DNA from: Bacillus multifaciens
GTDB taxonomy: Bacteria; Bacillota; Bacilli; Bacillales; Bacillaceae_G
Direction of reading: 5' to 3'
Assembly: GCF_030756675.1 (NCBI RefSeq)
Contig: NZ_JAVBXD010000024.1
Coordinates: 1-64,000, forward strand
DNA: 64,000 nucleotides
Below are positions 55,596 through 62,767 of the stretch, one piece after another. The notes under the pieces are model-generated. The model searched no databases. It was not told the DNA's origin and saw only the letters and a list, made by a program, of their open reading frames with translations. The position numbers were made by a program, and so were the translations under genes. Numbering within the stretch: position 1 is the first letter of the stretch; every line of letters begins with the position of its first letter.

Positions 55596-57006
55596 CGCTA
55601 CCTCCAAAAATTCCGACTAAAAATTTTTCGACAAGCATAAATGTTGTATCAATTCTAGATCTATCATTTGTACCATATGTAATTGATTCAAACAGGTACT
55701 CTTCTTTCTGTAGCCATTTTGCAAAATCTTTAATAACATTTCCTTTTTCATTAACAACAATGCTATCATAATTTGAAAGTAATACTGAAAAAGCAGTAAA
55801 TAAAGATTTATTAATCATATTTTTATAATATGTATTATAATCAATTTTCACTTTTCTAAACGCATAATCTTCAAATAAAGTAAACGCATTTTCCATAGCC
55901 AACATAAAATCTGCTTTTATAATATTAAAAGGAACTGCTTTGAATTCATTATTTAAAATTTCAACGACATTATCTAAAAATTCATCCATTATTCCATTAT
56001 AACGAAGTTGTGGAAACCAACTTGGTCGTTTATAAACAAAATAAAAACCAATAAATCTAATAACTAATTCTTGATCCATCATTCTTTTTGGTTTAACACT
56101 ATTATTAGTTGCCAATTTAAACTCATTAGAATTAGCTAAATCCCTAACAAAATCTCTTGATTCTTTTCTTAATATTGAATTTCTAATTTCTTGGTTATTT
56201 AAGCTCCTACCACCTGTGTTTAATCTTTTAAATATATCCGATTTAACCCTATTAGGTGTATCAGGTTCAATAATATTACAATCTATTTGATATGATCTTA
56301 AATGCCTAACAAATTTAGGATGTAATGAAGCATTGTTCTCTTTTTGAAAATATTTTTGGTCGCATTCCTCTTTTAAATATTCTAAATTTCTTAATTTAAA
56401 ACCATTTGAGAAGAATTCATTTATAACCGATAAGCGTTGTACACCATCTACAACTTGATATTTTCCTTCTTTACTTCTAGCTAGATAAAATACTGGTAAA
56501 GGGATTTTTAATAAAATTGATTCAATTAAACGAGATTTCCTCGTATTATCCCATACATAGTTTCTTTGAAAGTCTGGTGATAAATCTAATATTGATTCAT
56601 CATATTCTGTACCATTAATCATTTCAAATATTTCTCTTAAAGAGAAACGCCCCTGTGTTACTCTTATAGAATTTGGATCATACGGCACAGTTATATTAGG
56701 ATCATTTTCCACATCTTCTTGCGTCGATTCAATTCCACTTTCTAGATTTTCAATCATGAGTTTAACTGATTCATTGTACTGATTAATAAAAAGTTGTATT
56801 ATCATTTCTGTATATTCATTAAGATAATCCCTATTATCAATTCTTTTAGCATCATAACAATAAGCTTTATTATCAGTAATTGCCATTAAAGTTAACCCAG
56901 ATTCAGTAAAATATTCACTATCTGAGGACTTTTTTCTAGAAAAATTTAACACTTCAATTTCCCCATCCAATGTAATTTCTATCCTAACATTGTTTATAAA
57001 CCCCAT
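55573..57006 (-). CDS. DUF262 (ParB/GmrS-like) protein
   Basis: A 477-residue protein with a DUF262 domain from about residue 120. DFQRNYVW (145-152), DGVQRLSV (187-194) and DIFKRLNTGG are the conserved motifs. The usual DGQQR reads DGVQR. DUF262 domains bind or hydrolyse nucleotides and occur in GmrSD-type modified-DNA restriction and other anti-phage systems. No HNH (DUF1524) domain is fused, unlike GmrSD. The N-terminal 110 residues are unassigned. GAGGTGCAATTAA precedes the ATG. First gene of the operon. Confidence 0.85.
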   Translation of the reverse strand: MGFINNVRIEITLDGEIEVLNFSRKKSSDSEYFTESGLTLMAITDNKAYCYDAKRIDNRDYLNEYTEMIIQLFINQYNESVKLMIENLESGIESTQEDVENDPNITVPYDPNSIRVTQGRFSLREIFEMINGTEYDESILDLSPDFQRNYVWDNTRKSRLIESILLKIPLPVFYLARSKEGKYQVVDGVQRLSVINEFFSNGFKLRNLEYLKEECDQKYFQKENNASLHPKFVRHLRSYQIDCNIIEPDTPNRVKSDIFKRLNTGGRSLNNQEIRNSILRKESRDFVRDLANSNEFKLATNNSVKPKRMMDQELVIRFIGFYFVYKRPSWFPQLRYNGIMDEFLDNVVEILNNEFKAVPFNIIKADFMLAMENAFTLFEDYAFRKVKIDYNTYYKNMINKSLFTAFSVLLSNYDSIVVNEKGNVIKDFAKWLQKEEYLFESITYGTNDRSRIDTTFMLVEKFLVGIFGGSDDKKYKD

Positions 57007-57238
57007 TTAATTGCACCTCACTTTACCGATTTTAATAATTGAGTTCAATATAAAATTAATTTTTCATTATTAGAATCCTATTATCTTTATTTCCCCATAA
57101 ATTCTAGTGTAATATTTAGATTTTTATCGTACTAAAACAATCTATTTAGAAGACCTTCCCTATTTGTGATAAGCTTCACTGTATAATCTTTAACTGCGAA
57201 CACTCTACCTTAAACAATCACTTTATACATAATAAAGT

Positions 57239-58948
57239 TTACTTCACCTTGAAAAATTTGTTATCCATGCTTAATTCTAATACTTTTGCTTTTTCAATTA
57301 CATTTGCATCTAATTTATCTACTCGTTCTCTTAGAATAGGTATTATATATTGACCATTAATTTCCTGACATAACTCAAATATAGTTTTTAACTGATTAAT
57401 ATGTGTATTCTCTAATTTATCGTGAATTACAAATTGTGGGGCACTAATATCCATTACTTCTGCATACTTCATGTATGCTAAATCAAATGCTACTATGACC
57501 CCTTTTTTCATGCCTGTTCCAACATTCCCCTTAAAAGAATCTAAAGAAACAGGGAATTTTTTTTGCTCTTTCCAATTGTTGTTATAGACAAATAAATATT
57601 TTTCACCATATAGTTTTTCACAATACAAGGAAAAGTATTTATTAAACACTTTTATTTTTTCATTAATAATGTCTGGATTCATTTGTTTATTCACTTCTTT
57701 AATTTGACTAACTAAAGACGTTCTTTCTCTTTCAGCACCTTCTAAGATTTTTAAGGATTGTTCAATTCCACCTATTTCTATATTTAAAAACTCTATCTTA
57801 GTATTCATTACATTCAACTCATCTAATAGACCCTCATCCAATATATCTATAGTTATTTGTTTCTTTTCCTCCAATAAAATATCCCTAATTTTCAAAACTT
57901 CAGCTAAGTCATCCTTTTTAGAATCCAATTGATTTGCTATAAAATCAATCCTATTTTGAATCATTGTATTATGAAAAATTAATACTTCCTCATACGTTTT
58001 TTCTAAATTATCAATATATACTCTTGCCTCATTATAAAGTTGTCTAATTTGTTGGGCATTAACATTACTTTTTTCGTTCTTTAACTTTACAATGCTTTTA
58101 TGTATTGAACTAATATCAAACTCTATGAGTTGAATATATTCTTCTAATTCATTTATTTTAGCTGTTAATTCTCTCTTTTTTTGTAATTCCTCTTTATATG
58201 TCTCCATATAATCTAATTCTCTTCTCTTTATGATTAAAATAGTTAATTCATCTTCTATTAATTCTTTCCTTTGTTTTAAACTATCTAACGAAGATATATT
58301 AACATCTTTCTCATAAAATTTAAGCTTCTTTTCACATTCCTGAAGTTGAGTGGACAAATTATCTTTTTTATTTAATAATTCATCCTTTAGGATATCTAAT
58401 AAAAATAAATAGATCGTATCATACGTAGTATTAAAATTCGAACCAGGTAAATATTTAATCATATTTCCTGAAGTTGTATCATCTACTCTAACAAATTTAG
58501 GAATTAATTGTCTTAATGTTGGATGCTCTTCACATGAATTAAACAATATTTTTTTTAATTCAAACCAAAAATCTTTCTCTACCTCTGGTACACCATTAAT
58601 AAATTTCTTTCCCCTAGTAAATAGTTGCCTAATAATACTTACCTTATTTTCTCTGCTATCTATAAGTATAAGTTCTGCTTCTACTTTATTTTCATTTAAA
58701 AACAACTTAATCTCTGTATTTTCACTCTTAGTATCAGAATCATAATATAATGATTTAACTGATTTACCACCTAAGCATAGATCAATAATTTTTATTGCTG
58801 TAGTTTTCCCTACATTATTCCCACTATCTTCTGCTAAATCACTAGTGTTATCTACAATTAAACTCAATCCTTTTAAATTAAAGTCAATCTCTCGTATAAT
58901 TTCATAATTCGGATGGGTTTTTCTAACAATTAATTTTTTTATTAGCAT
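57239..58948 (-). CDS. ABC-3C system ATPase (DUF2326, SMC-like)
   Basis: A 569-residue SMC/RecN-like ATPase. Walker A GNNVGKTT lies at residues 43-50. Coiled coil extends over about residues 190-430 with a central break. The C-terminal ATPase half has a SFKGNVGTGMKKG signature region and a FVIHDKLENTH Walker-B-like segment. This is the DUF2326 layout seen in ABC three-component conflict systems. Its start overlaps the middle-component gene by 7 bp. It is the last gene of the operon. Confidence 0.88.
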   Translation of the reverse strand: MLIKKLIVRKTHPNYEIIREIDFNLKGLSLIVDNTSDLAEDSGNNVGKTTAIKIIDLCLGGKSVKSLYYDSDTKSENTEIKLFLNENKVEAELILIDSRENKVSIIRQLFTRGKKFINGVPEVEKDFWFELKKILFNSCEEHPTLRQLIPKFVRVDDTTSGNMIKYLPGSNFNTTYDTIYLFLLDILKDELLNKKDNLSTQLQECEKKLKFYEKDVNISSLDSLKQRKELIEDELTILIIKRRELDYMETYKEELQKKRELTAKINELEEYIQLIEFDISSIHKSIVKLKNEKSNVNAQQIRQLYNEARVYIDNLEKTYEEVLIFHNTMIQNRIDFIANQLDSKKDDLAEVLKIRDILLEEKKQITIDILDEGLLDELNVMNTKIEFLNIEIGGIEQSLKILEGAERERTSLVSQIKEVNKQMNPDIINEKIKVFNKYFSLYCEKLYGEKYLFVYNNNWKEQKKFPVSLDSFKGNVGTGMKKGVIVAFDLAYMKYAEVMDISAPQFVIHDKLENTHINQLKTIFELCQEINGQYIIPILRERVDKLDANVIEKAKVLELSMDNKFFKVK

Positions 58949-59175
58949 AATACCACCCTATTTTCATCAATCTCAATTATCGACAACATATATAACCAAT
59001 CTAAGGCATAGTATAAAAAATCTATATGTAAATTTTGATCTATCTCTAAACGTATCTTACTATATAGAACTCCTATATCCATATTTTTACTATCTTTCAA
59101 TTGTTTTATTATAATTGATCCTATATTATATAATGAATATTTAGGTTCCCTATTTAAATTTATAATCATATCCAT
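58942..59175 (-). CDS. ABC-3C middle component (MC6-like)
   Basis: A 77-residue winged-helix-like protein (INLNREPKYSLYNIGSIIIKQL, DFLYYALDWLYMLSIIEI). Size and pattern fit the small middle components of ABC three-component systems, most like those annotated as middle component 6. It probably bridges the ATPase and the CTD protein. It overlaps the preceding stop (TGATG). Confidence 0.75.
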   Translation of the reverse strand: MDMIINLNREPKYSLYNIGSIIIKQLKDSKNMDIGVLYSKIRLEIDQNLHIDFLYYALDWLYMLSIIEIDENRVVLC

Positions 59176-59789
59176 CACCTAGGTTTCTCTAAAATTTTAC
59201 ATTCTACAAAGGCATAACAAATTATTCTAATTAAGCCTATATTTAAATCCTCTATTAAAATATTTGTACTATCATCCGTGATAATTCGTTCCTCTAATTT
59301 CTCTCTTACATATTCTATTACATCATCTGCATGTTTCCTAATGATATCAATTAACTCCATTTCACTATCCCTATAGCGCAATAGTAATTGTCCCCTACAC
59401 TCTTTATATAGAAGGGTAATATCTCTTAAAATCTTGTCTTTAATCCCTATATTATTATTATCTAATATATTGAAAGCCTCTTCACAAATTCTCCCATACT
59501 GAGAGTATTCTTCTACAATGTAACTGTACTTAATCAACCGATTATGTGTGATTTTTTTAGGTATATCATATGAGGTTAAATCTTCCATATTCACTTTATA
59601 CATCTTGTCTATTTCTTCATCAGGTAAATTTGTTAACTCGGCTAATTTTTCTATAATCCTTGGAATTAATGATGGTATTTTTTTTCTCTCTCTTTGAATA
59701 TTGTAAATATTACCATTCACTATATTAGCCATTACACCCCTATTTTCGCCTGAATTGCTTAATGAGACATCACCACTATTTTCTATCAC
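59175..59789 (-). CDS. ABC-3C C-terminal-domain protein with N-terminal Asn/Gly motif
   Basis: A 204-residue protein. Residues 3-28 form an Asn/Gly-rich motif (core SNSGENRGVMANIVNGNI). The remainder is a helical ABC-3C CTD-type domain ending in IRIICYAFVECKI. The same motif occurs at the C-terminus of the upstream membrane protein, with 13 of 26 identical positions and no gaps. It starts at GTG, overlapping that gene by 15 bp. In these systems the CTD protein is thought to be the sensor or effector arm. Confidence 0.75.
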   Translation of the reverse strand: MIENSGDVSLSNSGENRGVMANIVNGNIYNIQRERKKIPSLIPRIIEKLAELTNLPDEEIDKMYKVNMEDLTSYDIPKKITHNRLIKYSYIVEEYSQYGRICEEAFNILDNNNIGIKDKILRDITLLYKECRGQLLLRYRDSEMELIDIIRKHADDVIEYVREKLEERIITDDSTNILIEDLNIGLIRIICYAFVECKILEKPR

Positions 59790-60036
59790 TATTCTTTATT
59801 CCCCCTGTTACGACCCCTGCCATTACACCCTTATTGGTACCTTCATTATCAATCTTTATATCACCTTCATTTTTAACACTCGTATCTTTTATTTTCTGAT
59901 TTCCAGTGTTAGATATACTATGCTCCACCTTATTCAATATCTTTTTCGATTCATTTTTTGCTCTTACTGCAATCACACAAGAAATTACAGTTGCAATCAT
60001 TGAAATAAGACTAATTATCATCATAAGAATATCCAT
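59776..60036 (-). CDS. Small membrane protein sharing the ABC-3C Asn/Gly motif
   Basis: An 86-residue protein. An N-terminal transmembrane helix (about residues 4-24) is followed by a short basic stretch, then an Asn/Gly-rich tail (residues 41-80) whose last 26 residues (core DNEGTNKGVMAGVVTGGI) match the N-terminus of the next protein. AGAGAGGTAATAAAAT precedes the ATG. First gene of the ABC-3C operon. It may tether the complex to the membrane through motif-motif contact, which is inference. Confidence 0.7.
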   Translation of the reverse strand: MDILMMIISLISMIATVISCVIAVRAKNESKKILNKVEHSISNTGNQKIKDTSVKNEGDIKIDNEGTNKGVMAGVVTGGIKNSDRK

Positions 60037-60105
60037 ATTTTATTACCTCTCTCCTTCTAAGTTCTCAACTAATATTAACATTTTTTTACACGGTTCAAGA
60101 TAGCT

Positions 60106-60146
60106 AACTTTAAATTTAATAACTTTACATTAATAAATTTAAAGTT
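60106..60146. promoter_or_regulatory. 13-bp inverted repeat upstream of the ABC-3C operon
   Basis: AACTTTAAATTTA (60106-60118) and TAAATTTAAAGTT (60134-60146) are perfect complements with a 15-nt spacer. They lie just upstream of a TTGAAC/AATATT promoter candidate (about 60070-60100, minus). Either an operator or a hairpin. The remainder of 60037-60467 is AT-rich, with the two hairpins listed at 60354-60412. Confidence 0.5.
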
Positions 60147-60353
60147 ATTAAACGTGTACTCGACCCTATAATAGTAAATAAAAAAGTTATAGTATAAAGA
60201 CTATATCCATTATCCTTCTGCCAATTGGTAGAAAGATTTTTAAATTTATAACGTTCCAATTAATTGATATCGTTACAATAATTAATGGCATTATCAATAC
60301 CATTCCATAAATTAGCTTGTATAAGCCGAATATCCGCCCTTAAAATGTATCTG

Positions 60354-60412
60354 AATAACAATTTTAACTAATAAAAGCAGCCGTTAAAATTGTTATTTCA
60401 ATTCTAACGGCT
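60354..60412 (-). terminator. Two overlapping hairpins after the lipoprotein gene
   Basis: AGCCGTTA (60379-60386) and TAACGGCT (60405-60412) form a terminator. AATAACAATTTTAAC (60354-60368) and GTTAAAATTGTTATT (60383-60397) form a perfect 15-bp alternative. They share bases 60383-60386, so only one can fully form. Confidence 0.7.
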
Positions 60413-60467
60413 TTAATCTAACATTATTTATAATACAACCGATTATATAGTATAAAGATACATCTAA

Positions 60468-61340
60468 CTAATACTGATAACTCCCACCCGCTACTTCCAT
60501 TATTGTAACAGAACCATCAAATCCAACATGATAATTTGCAATATGACTAGTATGTGTTTCCTTAGAATTATCATCAATAGTACCTCCAAACCCCCGTTCT
60601 GTATTCATATGTGACAGAGGTGTAATCAATACCTCCTTTATATCTAGGTCATAACCTTTCTCTGCTAAATATTTTTTTAATGCCTTTTCTACATATGTTA
60701 TCGCTTCATCATCACTTTTTATGTCAACTTTTTTCTTTTCTTCAGCCTTCTTTTTCTCTTCAGCTTGCTTTTTTCCCTCGGCTTCCTTCATTTTTTTCTC
60801 AGCTTCTACTTTCGTAAGTTCTGCATCTACTGTCACCATTAGTTGTGTAGCTTTTTGATTATATTCTTTTAATTTTTCATTTGTCGCTGTTTCTTGCTGA
60901 ACGCTACTTAATAGCTGTTTTGCCTCATTTAAAGATTTATTATTTATTAATTCTTGCGCTTGAGTTAGCCGATTATTGTATTTCTCCAAAGTTTCTTTAC
61001 TAGCCTTTAGTTCATTTTTCATTTTTTTAGCATCTTCTTTAAGGGAGCTTACACCACCTTTAGTTCCCTCTACCTCTCCAAGAAGTTTATTCGCTTCATC
61101 CCATTTTTGTTCATCTTTTGCCTTCATTGCATCTATCATTTTTTTCGTTTGTGTATGTAAAACTTTTGCTTCGTCACTCTTTTCATCTAATGCTAAACTA
61201 AATGAGGCAAGTGCCTTATCGTACTCCTTATTAGCTAGTGCCAATTTCCCTTGTTCTATTGCCTTGTCAGCCGTTTTATCTCCACATCCTGCCAATAAAA
61301 TAAAACATGCACATATAGTCCCTAAAATTCTAAGCTTCAT
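60468..61340 (-). CDS. Lipoprotein with TPR-like and coiled-coil regions
   Basis: A 290-residue lipoprotein. The lipobox is LAGC with the lipidated Cys19. TPR-like helices (residues 25-75) and a long Lys/Glu-rich coiled coil (up to about residue 205) are followed by a globular C-terminal domain containing ITYVEKALKKYLAEKGYDLD and ending GGSYQY. The function is unknown. GGGGAGAGAGATC precedes the ATG. It lies in the island but has no obvious link to the flanking systems. Confidence 0.85.
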   Translation of the reverse strand: MKLRILGTICACFILLAGCGDKTADKAIEQGKLALANKEYDKALASFSLALDEKSDEAKVLHTQTKKMIDAMKAKDEQKWDEANKLLGEVEGTKGGVSSLKEDAKKMKNELKASKETLEKYNNRLTQAQELINNKSLNEAKQLLSSVQQETATNEKLKEYNQKATQLMVTVDAELTKVEAEKKMKEAEGKKQAEEKKKAEEKKKVDIKSDDEAITYVEKALKKYLAEKGYDLDIKEVLITPLSHMNTERGFGGTIDDNSKETHTSHIANYHVGFDGSVTIMEVAGGSYQY

Positions 61341-61493
61341 GATCTCTCTCCCCTATTATTATGAATATATCTTCTAACCCAATAATCATACCATTATTTT
61401 ATAATATTATATAAATTTTACAATTTATCATTACGCACTTTAAAGCATATATTTGTAATTTCTCCAAACCTTTTACTGATTAAGGTTCCCTCT

Positions 61494-62009
61494 TCAAATA
61501 TATCCTTTCTCCTTCAAAGACACATACCTATCAATCCCTACGATTAAATGATCTAAAACAGCTATTCCTACAACCTCACCCGCTTTAACTAATCGCTTAG
61601 TGACCTCAATATCCTCTCTACTAGGTGTAGGATCAGAGCTTGGATGATTATGAGCAACAATAATAGAAGCTGAATTAGATAAAATTGCAGGTTTCATCAC
61701 CTCTCTAGGATGAACGATACTTGCATTTAAACTTCCTACATGACAAATATTAATTGCTGTTGGTTGATTTTTTGTATCTAGACAGGCAACTAAAAAGTAT
61801 TCCCTATCACTATCCACTAAAAATTTTTTTACTAAGTTAAATGCATCTTCAGATGATCGAACACGTCTTTCAGGATATAAGAAACTATTTTCCCTTACCA
61901 TTTTTAGAGAAATAATATTCACTCTTTTTGCAACTACTGCCTTTGTTGTTATTTCCCCTTCTTTAATCAATTCCATTTGTTCTTCTTTTTTAGCTTTGTA
62001 CTTATTCAT
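61494..62009 (-). CDS. RadC-family JAB/MPN domain protein
   Basis: A 171-residue protein consisting mainly of the RadC JAB metalloprotease-like domain. The JAMM motif is His120-x-His122-x7-Ser130-x2-Asp133 (HNHPSSDPTPSRED). The N-terminal HhH of chromosomal RadC is absent. Short RadC proteins of this form are typical of mobile elements; the biochemical function is not settled. GGAGGGATTAGC precedes the ATG. Confidence 0.9.
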   Translation of the reverse strand: MNKYKAKKEEQMELIKEGEITTKAVVAKRVNIISLKMVRENSFLYPERRVRSSEDAFNLVKKFLVDSDREYFLVACLDTKNQPTAINICHVGSLNASIVHPREVMKPAILSNSASIIVAHNHPSSDPTPSREDIEVTKRLVKAGEVVGIAVLDHLIVGIDRYVSLKEKGYI

Positions 62010-62073
62010 GCTAATCCCTCCATATTTTCATTAATTGTATTTATAATCAGTTATAGATATAAAGAAAATTGAA

Positions 62074-62106
62074 AAGAGGATGATTCACTCGTGGAATCAT
62101 CCTCTT
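62074..62106 (-). terminator. Terminator of the LRAT-domain gene
   Basis: A 13-bp perfect stem AAGAGGATGATTC/GAATCATCCTCTT with a 7-nt loop is followed by T-rich sequence on the minus strand. Confidence 0.88.
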
Positions 62107-62168
62107 CATGTTATGTAAAAAGGAAATTTACAAAAAGGCTCCTTTTTTACAACTATAATTACTTTTTC

Positions 62169-62729
62169 CTACAGTTTAAATAACCTATCTATCCGATTAC
62201 CAAATTTGATTAAAGGATTAAAAACTGCATCTATCGCTGTTTCTACTACATCCTTCTTCTCTTCTTCCACCTTATCTTCCAATCCTAATTTTTTATCAAG
62301 CGCTTTTCCTGCAAGAATTATAGGATCAAAAACTGCATCTATTGCCTTTTCTACTATATCTCTTTTATCATCTTCTGGATTCACATTGAAAGTCTGCTTA
62401 GACTGTCTAATTCCTGTCACACACCAACATACAAAGTGTTCACAATTATTTTCTAACAAATTGTATCCTCCAAATCTGCTACCTACTTGGCTAGATGCTC
62501 TTCTAATAATCTCTTCTGCATCATATTTTGCATTATATACCTTTTCTATATACGCTGTTCCACCTTTTTCAAACTCTTTTAAAGTAGTAAATTTGATTCT
62601 AGCATTTCTAATACTATCTCCTGTAAAATGATATACCCATCCATCACCATCATATATACCATAATGCTCTGGAAGTAAGTTTGTTCCCCTTAAAATTGAA
62701 ACTCTAATAACCGCTCCCTTATTCGCCAA
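62169..62729 (-). CDS. LRAT-domain protein with duplicated C-terminal helices
   Basis: A 186-residue protein. The LRAT (lecithin:retinol acyltransferase / NlpC-P60-like) domain covers residues 8-108. His22 is in EHYGIY, His34 in VYHFTG, and the catalytic Cys96 in the NCEHF motif. Such domains act as acyltransferases or phospholipases on lipids. After it, a 16-residue segment is duplicated (123-138 and 159-174, 11 identities, core AIDAVF-x-P) as amphipathic helices that may bind membrane. AGGAGGAGCGAA precedes the ATG. Confidence 0.85.
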   Translation of the reverse strand: MANKGAVIRVSILRGTNLLPEHYGIYDGDGWVYHFTGDSIRNARIKFTTLKEFEKGGTAYIEKVYNAKYDAEEIIRRASSQVGSRFGGYNLLENNCEHFVCWCVTGIRQSKQTFNVNPEDDKRDIVEKAIDAVFDPIILAGKALDKKLGLEDKVEEEKKDVVETAIDAVFNPLIKFGNRIDRLFKL

Positions 62730-62767
62730 TATTCGCTCCTCCTTATCACTTATAATTGAAAAACAAC

